From Paeniglutamicibacter cryotolerans (GTDB lineage Bacteria; Actinomycetota; Actinomycetes; Actinomycetales; Micrococcaceae): a stretch of 64,000 bases of DNA. Position 1 is the first letter of the stretch. Each line of letters starts with the position of its first letter. The position numbers and the translations under genes are program-made. The notes under the pieces were generated by a model. That model did not search any database. It saw nothing but the letters and a program-made list of their open reading frames with translations, and was not told where the DNA came from. The stretch lies in NCBI RefSeq assembly GCF_014190875.1, contig NZ_JACHVS010000001.1, forward strand, positions 1,736,001-1,800,000, given 5' to 3'. Below, piece by piece: positions 10,416 to 18,787 of this stretch.

Positions 10416-10499
10416 TGGGTGCGGGTAACGGATTCCCGATCCACGTAATGTGGCGGGTCACCACCACCCCGCCGCTACCGACGAGCCAGGAGTAGTTCG

Positions 10500-11171
10500 A
10501 TGAGCAGCCTTTCACTTGCACCGGATGCCGCCATGGAGCCGGTGTCGCTTGCCGAACGGGCCTACCGCGACATCCGCGACAGCCTGATCATGCTCGATAT
10601 CCGGCCTGGTGACCCGATCCACGACGGCGCCCTTGCCCTTCGGTTGGGCGTGGGGCGGACTCCGGTACGCGAGGCGCTCAAGCGGCTGGAAACGGACCAT
10701 CTGGTGGTCTCCTATCCGCGCCGGGGAACCTTTGCCACCATCGTGGACATCACCGAGCTCGCCGAGGTGTCGGAGCTGCGCCGGGTGCTGGAGCCGCTCG
10801 CCGCCCATAAGGCCGCCGCCACCGCGTCGGATGCGTTGCGTGCCGGCCTTGGCTCGTTGGCCCGCGACATCGAGAAGCTCGGCGAGCGGGAAGTCGACAA
10901 GCGCGGGCTCATGCAATATGACCTCGAGGTGCACCGGATGATCTATCGCGCTGCCGGCAACAGGCATCTGGAAGACACGCTGATTCGCCTGGATAACCTG
11001 GCCACCAGGATCTGGTGCATGGTCTTGGACCGGGTTCCCTCGGTGGCCGGGCACATCGAGGAGCATGTCCAGCTGCTCGATGTCATCGTCGCCGGAGAGG
11101 CGGACCGCGCAGCTGAATTGGCCCTTGCCCACATCGCTGGCTTCGAGCGGACGATTAGAGCCGTGCTTTAA
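10500..11171 (+). CDS. GntR-family regulator, FCD subfamily
   Basis: A 223-residue regulator. Residues about 15-80 form a GntR winged helix-turn-helix (LAERAYRDIRDSLIMLDIRPGDPIHDGALALRLGVGRTPVREALKRLE), followed by an all-helical FCD ligand-binding domain in which D/H residues (DLEVHRMIYRAAGN, HIEEHVQLLDVI) are the usual metal/ligand contacts. It faces the glyA-sox operon, with the TGATATATCA palindrome between them, so control of sarcosine degradation is the likely job. Its ligand cannot be told from sequence; sarcosine, glycine or creatine are candidates. A terminator follows at 11207, so the gene is probably transcribed alone. Confidence 0.9.
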   Translation: MSSLSLAPDAAMEPVSLAERAYRDIRDSLIMLDIRPGDPIHDGALALRLGVGRTPVREALKRLETDHLVVSYPRRGTFATIVDITELAEVSELRRVLEPLAAHKAAATASDALRAGLGSLARDIEKLGEREVDKRGLMQYDLEVHRMIYRAAGNRHLEDTLIRLDNLATRIWCMVLDRVPSVAGHIEEHVQLLDVIVAGEADRAAELALAHIAGFERTIRAVL

Positions 11172-11206
11172 GGCGGAGGTGCGAGCGGTCGTTTCCGCGG
11201 CAAAGG

Positions 11207-11234
11207 GGCCGGTGCCCATCGGCGCCGGCCTTTT
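11207..11234 (+). terminator. Rho-independent terminator after the GntR gene
   Basis: A 10-bp stem (GGCCGGTGCC / GGCGCCGGCC, one G-T pair) with a 4-base loop is followed directly by TTTT. It separates the regulator from the transporter transcript. Confidence 0.75.
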
Positions 11235-11274
11235 GCGTGCAAGGTCCCACCGGCAGGGAGGTGCTCGGAACCCC

Positions 11275-11331
11275 TTGACGGTGACCTGGCTCACACTTAG
11301 TCTGGTGCAACAGCGTTGCGTAGAATGCAAC
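11275..11331 (+). promoter_or_regulatory. Promoter and overlapping inverted repeats ahead of the transporter-creatinase operon
   Basis: TTGACG (11275-11280), 17 bases, TAGTCT (11298-11303) form a good promoter. Directly downstream are two overlapping palindromes built from the same half-site: GCAACAGCGTTGC (11307-11319) and GTTGCGTAGAATGCAAC (11315-11331). The position just past the promoter suggests a repressor site. The IclR-family gene at 14133 in the same operon is the best candidate for the protein, and the GntR regulator is the alternative. Confidence 0.6.
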
Positions 11332-11352
11332 CCAAACTTCTGGTGGTACTCC

Positions 11353-12753
11353 ATGACTCAGAGCAACAACACACCGGTCCGCAGCTCCGCGGCCGGGAGT
11401 TCTGCACCGACTTCACAAACCACAGATCCATCCCGTGACTTCGGTCCAACACTCAGCGGCCAGACCCACGTCGATCCGGCAGGCATCGGGCGCAACACCC
11501 GAGTCAAGGTGGTCGCTGCAAGCTTCATCGGCAACTTCGTTGAATGGTTCGACTACGCGGTGTACGGCTACCTGGCCATTACCATCTCCGCGGTCTTCTT
11601 CCCCACCTCGGATCCGACGACCGGGCTGATGCTCACCTTCGCCCTGTTCGCCGTGTCCTTTTTCGTCCGCCCGCTGGGCGGCTTCATCTGGGGGCACCTC
11701 GGTGACAAGATCGGACGCCGTGAAGCGCTCTCGTGGTCCATCCTGATCATGTCGGCAGCGACCTTCTGCATGGCGCTGATCCCGTCGTACAACACGATTG
11801 GCATCTGGGCCCCGATCCTGCTGCTGATCATCCGCGTGGTCCAGGGGTTCTCGGCCTCGGGCGAATACGCCGGGGCCTCCGCCTTCCTGGTCGAATATGC
11901 CCCGGCCCACCGCCGCGGCCTCTACGCTGCGGTGGTCCCGGCCAGTACGGCCACCGGACTCTTGCTCGGCTCGCTGCTCGCGGCGCTGCTGACCGGGATG
12001 CTCCAAACCGAACAAATGGAGTCCTGGGGATGGCGCCTGCCGTTCCTGCTGGCCGCACCGATGGGCCTGATCGGGCGGTACGTCCGGACCAAGCTCGAGG
12101 ACTCGCCGGTGTTCAAGGCACTGGCAGCCGAAGACGAGGCCATCAAGGCGCCGGTCAGTGCGCTGTTCAGGAACCATTGGCGCCAGCTCATCCAGGCCGT
12201 CGGTGCGGTGTTGCTCAATGCCGTGGGCTTCTACCTGATCCTCAGCTACATGCCCACGCACCTGCATGAGAACATCGGGCTCAGCCAGTCCGCCGCCTAC
12301 CTCGCCACCACCGTGGCGCTGGCCACCTATATCGGGTTCATCTTCCTGATGGGCATGCTTTCGGACCGGCTGGGCCGCAAGAAGGTGCTGATGAGCGCAT
12401 CGATCCTCTTTGTGCTGCTCACCGTTCCGGCGTTCCTGCTGCTGGAAACCGGGAACTTCCTCATCATCGTGCTGGTGCAGATCCTGCTCGGTGGAATGCT
12501 CAGCCTCAATGACGGTACGCTGCCCAGCTACCTGGCCGAGATGTTCCCGACCCGGGTCCGCTATTCCGGATTCGCCGTCAGCTTCAACCTTTCCAACGCG
12601 ATCTTCGGCGGCACGGCACCCTTCGTTGCCACCGTCTTGATCGCCACCACGCACAGCGTCCTGGCCCCGGGCTGGTATCTGATGGGGGCGGCAGTGATCT
12701 CGCTCATCGCGGTCGCCTGTTCCGTGGAAACCAGCAAGAAGCCGCTGGCCTAG
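11353..12753 (+). CDS. MHS-family (ProP/KgtP-like) MFS transporter, candidate creatine importer
   Basis: A 466-residue twelve-helix transporter of the metabolite:H+ symporter group. Family signatures are NFVEWFDYAVYGYLA at the start of TM1, GHLGDKIGRREAL between TM2 and TM3, GFSASGEYAGASAFLVEYAP, and GMLSDRLGRKKVL between TM8 and TM9. The polar N-terminal tail is about 55 residues. The frame is open back to 11065 but that part is antisense or overlapping the regulator; the ATG at 11353 follows the promoter. Sitting directly before creatinase and opposite the sarcosine oxidase genes, it is a good candidate for uptake of creatine, sarcosine or a similar zwitterion. The substrate is inferred from context only. 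Confidence 0.85.
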   Translation: MTQSNNTPVRSSAAGSSAPTSQTTDPSRDFGPTLSGQTHVDPAGIGRNTRVKVVAASFIGNFVEWFDYAVYGYLAITISAVFFPTSDPTTGLMLTFALFAVSFFVRPLGGFIWGHLGDKIGRREALSWSILIMSAATFCMALIPSYNTIGIWAPILLLIIRVVQGFSASGEYAGASAFLVEYAPAHRRGLYAAVVPASTATGLLLGSLLAALLTGMLQTEQMESWGWRLPFLLAAPMGLIGRYVRTKLEDSPVFKALAAEDEAIKAPVSALFRNHWRQLIQAVGAVLLNAVGFYLILSYMPTHLHENIGLSQSAAYLATTVALATYIGFIFLMGMLSDRLGRKKVLMSASILFVLLTVPAFLLLETGNFLIIVLVQILLGGMLSLNDGTLPSYLAEMFPTRVRYSGFAVSFNLSNAIFGGTAPFVATVLIATTHSVLAPGWYLMGAAVISLIAVACSVETSKKPLA

Positions 12754-12811
12754 GCCGCCCCCCCCACACGTCCCGCTCGACACCACCAACGAACAATACT
12801 CAGGAGTCACC

Positions 12812-14065
12812 ATGACCACTTCCCCGGTAGCAGCACGCAACGTATCCGAACTCGAACGCCTCAAGACGCTGCATAACGGCACCAAGCAGCAGCTGACCTT
12901 CTCGGATGCGGAGTTCGAACGCCGCCTGGGCGGCCTGCGTCGGATCATGGCCGCGATGGAACTGGATGCCGTCATCCTGACCAGCTATCACGGCATCAAG
13001 TACTACTCCGACTACCTGTACACCACCTTCGGGCGCAACTATGCCCTGGTCGTGACCCAGGAGCAGTCGGTCACCGTGACGGCGAACATCGATGCCGGCA
13101 TGCCGTGGCGAACCAGCTACGGAGACAACATCGTCTACACCGACTGGAGGCGCGACAACTTCTACTACGGCCTGCAGGAGGCAGTGAGGCGCGCCGGCGT
13201 CAGGGCCAGGCGCATCGGTGTCGAGGACGACGCGCTGCCGGTCATGAGCCGGGCGAACATTGCCGCGGCCTTCGAGGGTGCCACCCTGCTGGATGTCTCG
13301 CAGGATGCCATGCGCCAGCGCATGATCAAGTCCGCCGAGGAAATCGAGGTCATCAAGCACGGTGCACGCATCGGCGACCTCGGCGGCGAAGCGATCAAGG
13401 CCGCCATCCGCGAGGGCATCACCGAGTACGAGGTCGCCTTGATCGGCACCGAGGCGATGGTGCACGAGATCGCCAAGACCTTCCCACACCGCGAGGTGCG
13501 CGATACCTGGGTCTGGTTCCAGTCCGGGATCAACACCGACGGGGCGCACAACTGGGCGACCACCCGCAAGCTGCAGCGCGGGGACATCCTTTCGCTGAAC
13601 TGCTTCCCGATGACCAGCGGCTACTACACTGCGCTGGAACGCACGCTGTTCCTCGGGGAACCGGACGAGCGTTCGCTGGAACTGTGGAACGTCAACGTCG
13701 AGGTGCACAAGCGCGGGCTGGAGCTGATCAAGCCCGGGGCCGTCTGCAAGGACATCGCAGCCGAATTGAACGAGATCTACATCGACCGCGGCCTGCTGGC
13801 CAACCGCACCTTCGGCTACGGCCACTCGTTCGGCGTGCTCTCGCACTACTACGGCCGCGAGGCCGGGCTGGAACTGCGCGAGGACATCGAGACGGTGCTT
13901 GAACCGGGCATGGTCGTCTCGATGGAACCGATGATCACGGTGCTCGACGGTGAGCCGGGTGCAGGCGGCTACCGCGAACACGATATCCTCGTGGTCAACG
14001 AGGACGGGGCCGAGAACATCACCAAGTTCGGTTTCGGCCCGGAAAACAACATCATCCCCTGCTAG
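12812..14065 (+). CDS. Creatinase (creatine amidinohydrolase)
   Basis: A 417-residue pita-bread enzyme of the M24 fold that hydrolyses creatine to sarcosine and urea. Unlike metallo-aminopeptidases of this fold it lacks metal ligands and matches the well-studied Pseudomonas creatinase over nearly its whole length: TSYHGIKYYSDYLYTTFGR, NIVYTDWRRDN, TWVWFQSGINTDGAHN (His at about residue 246, the position of the catalytic histidine), LSLNCFPMTSGYYTALERTLFL, FGYGHSFGVLSHYYGREAG and EPGMVVSMEPM. The start at 12812 has AGGAG a few bases upstream. It feeds sarcosine to the divergent sox operon. The product urea would need a urease or urea carboxylase encoded elsewhere; none is in the window. Confidence 0.95.
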   Translation: MTTSPVAARNVSELERLKTLHNGTKQQLTFSDAEFERRLGGLRRIMAAMELDAVILTSYHGIKYYSDYLYTTFGRNYALVVTQEQSVTVTANIDAGMPWRTSYGDNIVYTDWRRDNFYYGLQEAVRRAGVRARRIGVEDDALPVMSRANIAAAFEGATLLDVSQDAMRQRMIKSAEEIEVIKHGARIGDLGGEAIKAAIREGITEYEVALIGTEAMVHEIAKTFPHREVRDTWVWFQSGINTDGAHNWATTRKLQRGDILSLNCFPMTSGYYTALERTLFLGEPDERSLELWNVNVEVHKRGLELIKPGAVCKDIAAELNEIYIDRGLLANRTFGYGHSFGVLSHYYGREAGLELREDIETVLEPGMVVSMEPMITVLDGEPGAGGYREHDILVVNEDGAENITKFGFGPENNIIPC

Positions 14066-14083
14066 CGGGGGCAAACCGCCGGT

Positions 14084-14111
14084 ACCGGCGGCCGGTTGCC
14101 CGGCCGCCGGT
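14084..14111. terminator. Strong GC hairpin between creatinase and the IclR gene
   Basis: A perfect 12-bp stem (ACCGGCGGCCGG / CCGGCCGCCGGT) with loop TTGC. There is no T-run on either side, so it may be an attenuator, an mRNA-stabilising 3' structure for creatinase, or a factor-dependent terminator. Confidence 0.5.
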
Positions 14112-14132
14112 CAGCGAAAGGGACGAAAGACG

Positions 14133-14939
14133 ATGGCCGAACACGCGCCGGATGCCTCCGGCAAGGAACCGCGGGCCGAGGCCAAGGGCGCCTCGGTCAT
14201 CGTCAACGTGATCCAGGTACTGCGTTGCTTCACCCTCGATGAGCCGCTGCTGGGGGTTACCGAGATTGCGCTGCGCGTGGGCCTGCACAAGTCCAGCGTC
14301 TCGCGCATCCTGGCCACCCTCGAGGATCAGAACATCGTGGAGCGCGACGAGGAGTCACGCAAATTCCGCCTCGGCCTGGGCCTGATCGCCGTGGCCGGGC
14401 CGCTGCTGGCCAACCTCGACGTACGCCGGGTGGCGTTCCCGACGCTGGCCGAGCTCTCCGAGACGACCGGCGAAACGGCGGCGCTGACCATCTGGAACGG
14501 GGGCGAGGCCATTTCGGTGGAACAGATCCCCAGCAGCAAGCAGGTCAAGCACACCTCGCCGATGGGAAGCCGGTACAACACGGCGCTCAGCGCCAGTGTG
14601 CAGGTGTTCCTCGCCCATGAGCCCGAGTCGGAGGTGCGCGGGCTGCTGGAATCGGGCAGTGTGATCCTGGACCCGGACACACCCGGCGGCATCGAGGCGT
14701 ACCTGCTCCGGTTGGCAGCCGTCCGCGATGCCGGCTACGCGGTCAACCATGGCGAGACGAATATCGAAGAGGTCGGTCTGGCGGCCCCGGTCCACGACCA
14801 CCGCGGGGCCGTCATCGCCGCCGTCATGATCGCCGCACCCTATTACCGGGTGCCGGCGGAGCGCCTTCAAGTGCTGGGCAGGGCCTGCCGGCAGGCCGCA
14901 ACCCAGATCGGCCTGCGCCTGGGCGCGCTACCGCGCTGA
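14133..14939 (+). CDS. IclR-family transcriptional regulator
   Basis: A 268-residue regulator. An N-terminal winged helix-turn-helix (VIVNVIQVLRCFTLDEPLLGVTEIALRVGLHKSSVSRILATLEDQNIVERDEE, residues about 22-75) is followed by the GAF-like IclR effector domain with the signatures NLDVRRVAFPTLAELSETTGETAALTIW and GYAVNHGETNIEEVGLAAPVHDHRG. The ATG at 14133 follows GAAAGGGACGAAAG. It is the third gene after the transporter and creatinase and probably senses creatine or a related guanidino compound; the GCAAC repeats at 11307-11331 could be its operator. Confidence 0.9.
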   Translation: MAEHAPDASGKEPRAEAKGASVIVNVIQVLRCFTLDEPLLGVTEIALRVGLHKSSVSRILATLEDQNIVERDEESRKFRLGLGLIAVAGPLLANLDVRRVAFPTLAELSETTGETAALTIWNGGEAISVEQIPSSKQVKHTSPMGSRYNTALSASVQVFLAHEPESEVRGLLESGSVILDPDTPGGIEAYLLRLAAVRDAGYAVNHGETNIEEVGLAAPVHDHRGAVIAAVMIAAPYYRVPAERLQVLGRACRQAATQIGLRLGALPR

Positions 14940-14963
14940 CACCGAAGGAAACGGGGAAAATAC

Positions 14964-15389
14964 ATGCTGGAGAAACGCGGAGAGCACTCCTTCGACCACG
15001 AACTGCATGGCGGATCGAGGATGCGCGTCGCCTCGCACTTCGCCGGTTCGATGACCCTGCCGGTGGCGGTGCAGACCTGGGAGCTTCCACCGGGCGGTTC
15101 CGAAGGGCTGCACGCCCACGGGGTGGGGCCCGACGCTGTGGAGGAGTTCTACCTGGTGGTCTCCGGTACCGCCAGCATGCGCCTGGGGGAGTTGGTCCAC
15201 GAGCTGGAGGCCGGTGACTGCGTGCTGGCAGTCCCCGGCGTCGAGCACGACCTGCGCAATACCGGCGCCGGCACCCTGCGGATGCTGGTCATCTGGGGGC
15301 CGCCGGGAAACGCCGACCTGTCCGGCTTCGGGACGGTGGCCCGGGCCCTGTCCCTGCGCTCGACCGAAACGGACCCGCAAAACCCGTGA
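14964..15389 (+). CDS. Small cupin-domain protein
   Basis: A 141-residue single-cupin protein. The metal-binding motif 1 region is GGSEGLHAHGVGPDAVEEFYLVVSGTASMRLGE (H at HAHG, then E), and motif 2 is LEAGDCVLAVPGVEHDLRN. The protein is probably a metal-dependent isomerase or oxygenase, or a ligand-binding protein; the reaction cannot be deduced. It lies 24 bases after the IclR gene and 32 bases before the flavin dehydrogenase, in an apparent operon with the creatine genes. Confidence 0.8.
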   Translation: MLEKRGEHSFDHELHGGSRMRVASHFAGSMTLPVAVQTWELPPGGSEGLHAHGVGPDAVEEFYLVVSGTASMRLGELVHELEAGDCVLAVPGVEHDLRNTGAGTLRMLVIWGPPGNADLSGFGTVARALSLRSTETDPQNP

Positions 15390-15421
15390 CCGGAGCCGCT
15401 TTCGCCCGGTAGGGTGGCGCC

Positions 15422-17083
15422 ATGGGAAGCCACCTCGCGCAGTTCGATGTCATCGTTGTCGGCGCCGGCCTCGCCGGTCTGGTCGCCGCCACCGAGGCGG
15501 CCGGCGCGGGGCGCAGCGTGCTGGTCATCGACCAGGAGCCGGCAACGAACCTGGGCGGCCAGGCGCATTGGAGCTTCGGCGGGATCTTCCTGGTCGACAG
15601 CCCCGAACAACGCCGGATGAAGGTGCGGGATTCGATCGAGCTTGCCCTGCAGGACTGGGAGGGAACGGCCGGATTCGACCGGCCGGAGGATCATTGGCCG
15701 CGCGAATGGGCCAAGGCCTACGTGCACTGGGCCGCGGGGGACAAGCGTGCCTGGCTCCACGGGCACGGGGTGCGCTTCTTTCCGGTCGTGGGCTGGGCCG
15801 AACGCGGCGGCAGGGGGGCTTCCGGCCCGGGCAATTCGGTGCCCCGTTTCCACATCACCTGGGGGACCGGGCCCGGGATCACGGCCCCGTTCATCGCCAA
15901 GGCCCGCGCCGCCGTCGACGAGGGCCGCATCCGCTTCGCCTGGCGCCACCGGCTCGATGAGCTGGTCATCACGGACGGCACGGTCACCGGGGTCCGCGGA
16001 ACCGTCCTCGAACCCAGTGCGGCGGCCCGCGGCGTGGCCACCGGGCGCGGATCCGTCGGCGACTTCGAATTCCCGGCTCCGGCCGTGGTGCTGGCCACCG
16101 GCGGCATCGGCGGTAATCCGGAGAAGGTCAGGGCCGCCTGGCCCAAGCGCCTGGGCGCGGCCCCGGCCACGATGATCTCCGGGGTCCCCGCGTACGTGGA
16201 CGGGCGCGGCCTGGACATCGGCGCCGCTGCCGGCGGACGGTTGATCAACGGGGACCGGATGTGGCATTACACGGAGGGCATCGGCAACTGGAACCCGGTC
16301 TGGCCGGCGCACGGGATCAGGATCCTGCCCGGCCCCAGTTCGCTCTGGCTCGATGCCACGGGCAACCGCCTGCCCGATCCGCTCTGGCCCGGGTTCGACA
16401 CCCTGGGCACGCTTGAACACCTGATGGCCACGGGGCACGAACACAGCTGGTTCATCCTGAACAGGCGCATCATCGGCAAGGAGTTCGCGCTCTCTGGCTC
16501 CGAGCAGAACCCCGACCTGACCGGCAAGGACGTGCGTGCCGTGCTGGCCCGGGCCCGGGTGGACGTCCCCGGACCGGTCCGGGCCTTCCTCGAGCACGGG
16601 GAGGATTTCATCCAGGCGAACACGGTCACCTCGCTGGTGGGGCAGATGAACAGGCTGGTTCCGGAGCCGGGGCTCGACGCGGCAGCCATTGAACGGATGC
16701 TCGTGGAGCGCGACCGGGAGGTCGGCAACGGGTTCGGCAAGGACGGTCAGCTGGCGGCCATCGCGTCGGCCCGGAGGTATCTGGGCGATAAGTTGATCCG
16801 TACGGTGAAACCGCACCGGATCCTGGACCCCGGAGCCGGTCCGCTGATAGCTGTGCGGCTGCGGATCCTGACCCGCAAGTCACTCGGCGGGCTGGAAACC
16901 GACCTCTTTTCCCGGGTGCTCGGTGCCGAGGGCGGGCCGGTGCCCGGACTGTATGCGGCGGGCGAGGCCGCGGGTTTCGGCGGCGGGGGCATGCACGGCT
17001 ACCGGGCGCTGGAGGGAACGTTCCTGGGCGGTTGCCTGTTCAGCGGACGGGCCGCGGGACGCGCCGCAGCGGCGGGGATCTGA
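15422..17083 (+). CDS. FAD-binding dehydrogenase (KstD/fumarate reductase-like, COG3573-type)
   Basis: A 553-residue flavoprotein. The dinucleotide-binding motif VIVVGAGLAGLVAATEAA is at residues about 10-27, followed by NLGGQAHWSFGGIFLVDSPEQRRM, a signature of the COG3573 group, and the C-terminal FAD-contact GLYAAGEAAGFGGGGMHGYRALEGTFLGGCLFSGR. The family is related to 3-ketosteroid delta1-dehydrogenases and fumarate reductase flavoproteins, but its substrates are mostly unknown. Whether it acts in creatine metabolism or is only a neighbour cannot be decided. The ATG at 15422 is close to the promoter-like or coupling region after the cupin gene. Confidence 0.85.
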   Translation: MGSHLAQFDVIVVGAGLAGLVAATEAAGAGRSVLVIDQEPATNLGGQAHWSFGGIFLVDSPEQRRMKVRDSIELALQDWEGTAGFDRPEDHWPREWAKAYVHWAAGDKRAWLHGHGVRFFPVVGWAERGGRGASGPGNSVPRFHITWGTGPGITAPFIAKARAAVDEGRIRFAWRHRLDELVITDGTVTGVRGTVLEPSAAARGVATGRGSVGDFEFPAPAVVLATGGIGGNPEKVRAAWPKRLGAAPATMISGVPAYVDGRGLDIGAAAGGRLINGDRMWHYTEGIGNWNPVWPAHGIRILPGPSSLWLDATGNRLPDPLWPGFDTLGTLEHLMATGHEHSWFILNRRIIGKEFALSGSEQNPDLTGKDVRAVLARARVDVPGPVRAFLEHGEDFIQANTVTSLVGQMNRLVPEPGLDAAAIERMLVERDREVGNGFGKDGQLAAIASARRYLGDKLIRTVKPHRILDPGAGPLIAVRLRILTRKSLGGLETDLFSRVLGAEGGPVPGLYAAGEAAGFGGGGMHGYRALEGTFLGGCLFSGRAAGRAAAAGI

Positions 17084-17111
17084 ACTCCCGCCGCCGCGTT
17101 TCCCGCTGTTG

Positions 17112-17327
17112 TTAGTGGGTGAAGTGGTAGACGATGCCGAAGCCGGTACAGATGAGGCCGAAGGCAACGCCGATCACCAGTGGGCTCATTGCTCCGCCGG
17201 TGCTTGCCGACACGATGACGGCGAAAATTGCAAAGAGGACGGCGGCAAGGACGCCGCCAAGAATCAGGCCGCCGCCGCCATGATGAGCAACGTGGGCCTG
17301 TGCTTTTCGATTCACTACTGTAGCCAT
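17112..17327 (-). CDS. Small two-TM membrane protein, function unknown
   Basis: A 71-residue protein with a polar, histidine-rich front (AHVAHHGGGG) and two hydrophobic segments (LILGGVLAAVLFAIFAVIVSA and PLVIGVAFGLICTGFGIVYHF). I do not recognise a named family. It is convergent with the flavin dehydrogenase and divergent from the DUF2087 gene. The good membrane topology and codon use suggest a real gene. Confidence 0.6.
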   Translation of the reverse strand: MATVVNRKAQAHVAHHGGGGLILGGVLAAVLFAIFAVIVSASTGGAMSPLVIGVAFGLICTGFGIVYHFTH

Positions 17328-17407
17328 GGCTTCAGGATAGGCCCGAAAACCGGGAAAAACGAGGGGTATCCGGCTGCCTGCCGGAACACCGCAACAAAAG
17401 GAAGCCG

Positions 17408-17926
17408 ATGCCGGAACAAGGACATGACATTGACTGGCGGCGGGTGCTCGGAGCCCTGTCGAATGCCGGGACCCGGACCCTCTTTGCCGAGCTGGTCCTC
17501 GGGAAGCCGCTCGCCCAAACGGGTGCCGGAATGAAGCCGGCCAAGCGCGCTGCAGCCATCAAGGGGCTCGAATCGGCGCTGTTGCTGATACCCGGTCCGC
17601 AGGGGCCGGTGCTTGACCCGGCGGCCTTCCGCCGGGCGCTGGCATCCGGAGCCCCGAAGGAACGTGCCGTGGGTGTCCAGCGGTTCCTGATCGGGAGCCG
17701 CATTAAGCGCTATCCGGCGAGTCAGGCGGAGCGTTTCGAGCTGCTGGACTGGGTGGTCCAACGTGCCCTGAACGACCCCGAGCAGCTCAACGAGGCGCAG
17801 GTCAACGAGCGGTTGTCGGCGTTCACCGGTGACATCGCACTGTTGCGGCGCTACTTGGTGGACCACGGTCTGCTCGAACGCACCGCCGATGGTTCCACCT
17901 ACCGCAGGGCCCCGCGGCGGGCATGA
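17408..17926 (+). CDS. DUF2087-domain protein
   Basis: A 172-residue protein. The C-terminal half (SRIKRYPASQAERFELLDWVVQRAL...LNEAQVNERLSAFTGDIALLRRYLVDHGLLERTADGSTYRR) is a DUF2087 domain, a small winged-helix-like unit often found behind ArsR- or GNAT-type partners. The N-terminal half, IDWRRVLGALSNAGTRTLFAELVLGKPL, looks like a second helical domain. Nucleic-acid binding is possible but not shown. It starts on an ATG after AAAGGAAGCCG. Confidence 0.8.
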   Translation: MPEQGHDIDWRRVLGALSNAGTRTLFAELVLGKPLAQTGAGMKPAKRAAAIKGLESALLLIPGPQGPVLDPAAFRRALASGAPKERAVGVQRFLIGSRIKRYPASQAERFELLDWVVQRALNDPEQLNEAQVNERLSAFTGDIALLRRYLVDHGLLERTADGSTYRRAPRRA

Positions 17927-18034
17927 GGCCGTGCCACGCCGGGTCCGGGCAATTGTGCCGGGCCGCCGCGGACAGGGTATTTTCGATGATGAACCAGCCT
18001 GATTTCCGGCGGTACAGCGCCTTCAAGGAGCCCC

Positions 18035-18787
18035 ATGTCTGACCCGTACGCCCCGTCCGCGAAGTCCGGCCCTCCTGGGCCGGCGCAGTGGACGGCGCCC
18101 GGCACCGGTTATCCGGGTTATGGCCAGCCCGCAGCACCGCAATTCCCCGGATACGCGCAGCCGGGCTACGGCTATGACCCGGGCCCCGTCCAGGCACCGC
18201 GGACCAGCGGGCTGACAACCGCCGCGCTGGTCATCGGCATCGCCGCCGCAGTCATCTCGGTCGTGCCGATCCTGGGACTCGTCTCGTACCTGCTCGGTCC
18301 GCTGGCCATGGTCCTGGGCATCGTGGCGCTGGCCAAGGGCCTGTACCGGCGCGGTTTTGCCGTGTCCGGCGTGGCGGCCGGCGCATTCGCCCTGCTGGTC
18401 TGCATCCTGTACACCTTGTTGCTGCCTACGCTGATGATGATTGCCAGTTCGGACACCGATACCTACGGATTCGAGGTCACCTCCGACGGCAACTTCGACA
18501 CCCTCGTGATCACCACCAACTTCCTGACCCCGGAGTCCGGGTCGCACAGCGGCAACTTCTCGGCCACCATGGAGGCCAGCCCGCTGGTCGGCTCGATGAC
18601 GGCCAGCAACGCGCCGGGCAACTCCGGGGAGATCGCCTGCGTGATCTACAACGACGAGGGAACCGTCCTGGTCGAGGACTATGCCCACGGTCCGGACGCC
18701 CAGGTCAAGTGCCTGCTCGCCGATGCGTGGGAACCGCTGCTGGACGACGGGCCGGCCGATCTCCAGGCGACCGGCTACCGCCGGTAG
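18035..18787 (+). CDS. DUF4190-type membrane protein with a Pro/Gly/Tyr-rich N-terminus
   Basis: A 250-residue protein. The first ~60 residues are low-complexity (repeats of PGYGQP / PGYAQPGYGY), then come two hydrophobic segments (GLTTAALVIGIAAAVISVVPILGLVSYLLGPLAMVLGIVALAKG and VSGVAAGAFALLVCILYTLLLPTLMMIA), the DUF4190 pattern. An outside domain of about 110 residues (FEVTSDGNFDTLVITTNFL...) resembles the MmpS-like beta-sandwich in layout. It starts on an ATG after AAGGAG. Its end overlaps the convergent inositol-phosphatase-like gene by 13 bases. Confidence 0.7.
   Translation: MSDPYAPSAKSGPPGPAQWTAPGTGYPGYGQPAAPQFPGYAQPGYGYDPGPVQAPRTSGLTTAALVIGIAAAVISVVPILGLVSYLLGPLAMVLGIVALAKGLYRRGFAVSGVAAGAFALLVCILYTLLLPTLMMIASSDTDTYGFEVTSDGNFDTLVITTNFLTPESGSHSGNFSATMEASPLVGSMTASNAPGNSGEIACVIYNDEGTVLVEDYAHGPDAQVKCLLADAWEPLLDDGPADLQATGYRR

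Noticed and set aside
10328..10499. A glycine riboswitch in front of glyA-sox.
   Set aside because: The leader is too short and lacks the conserved aptamer cores; only a promoter and a palindrome were seen.
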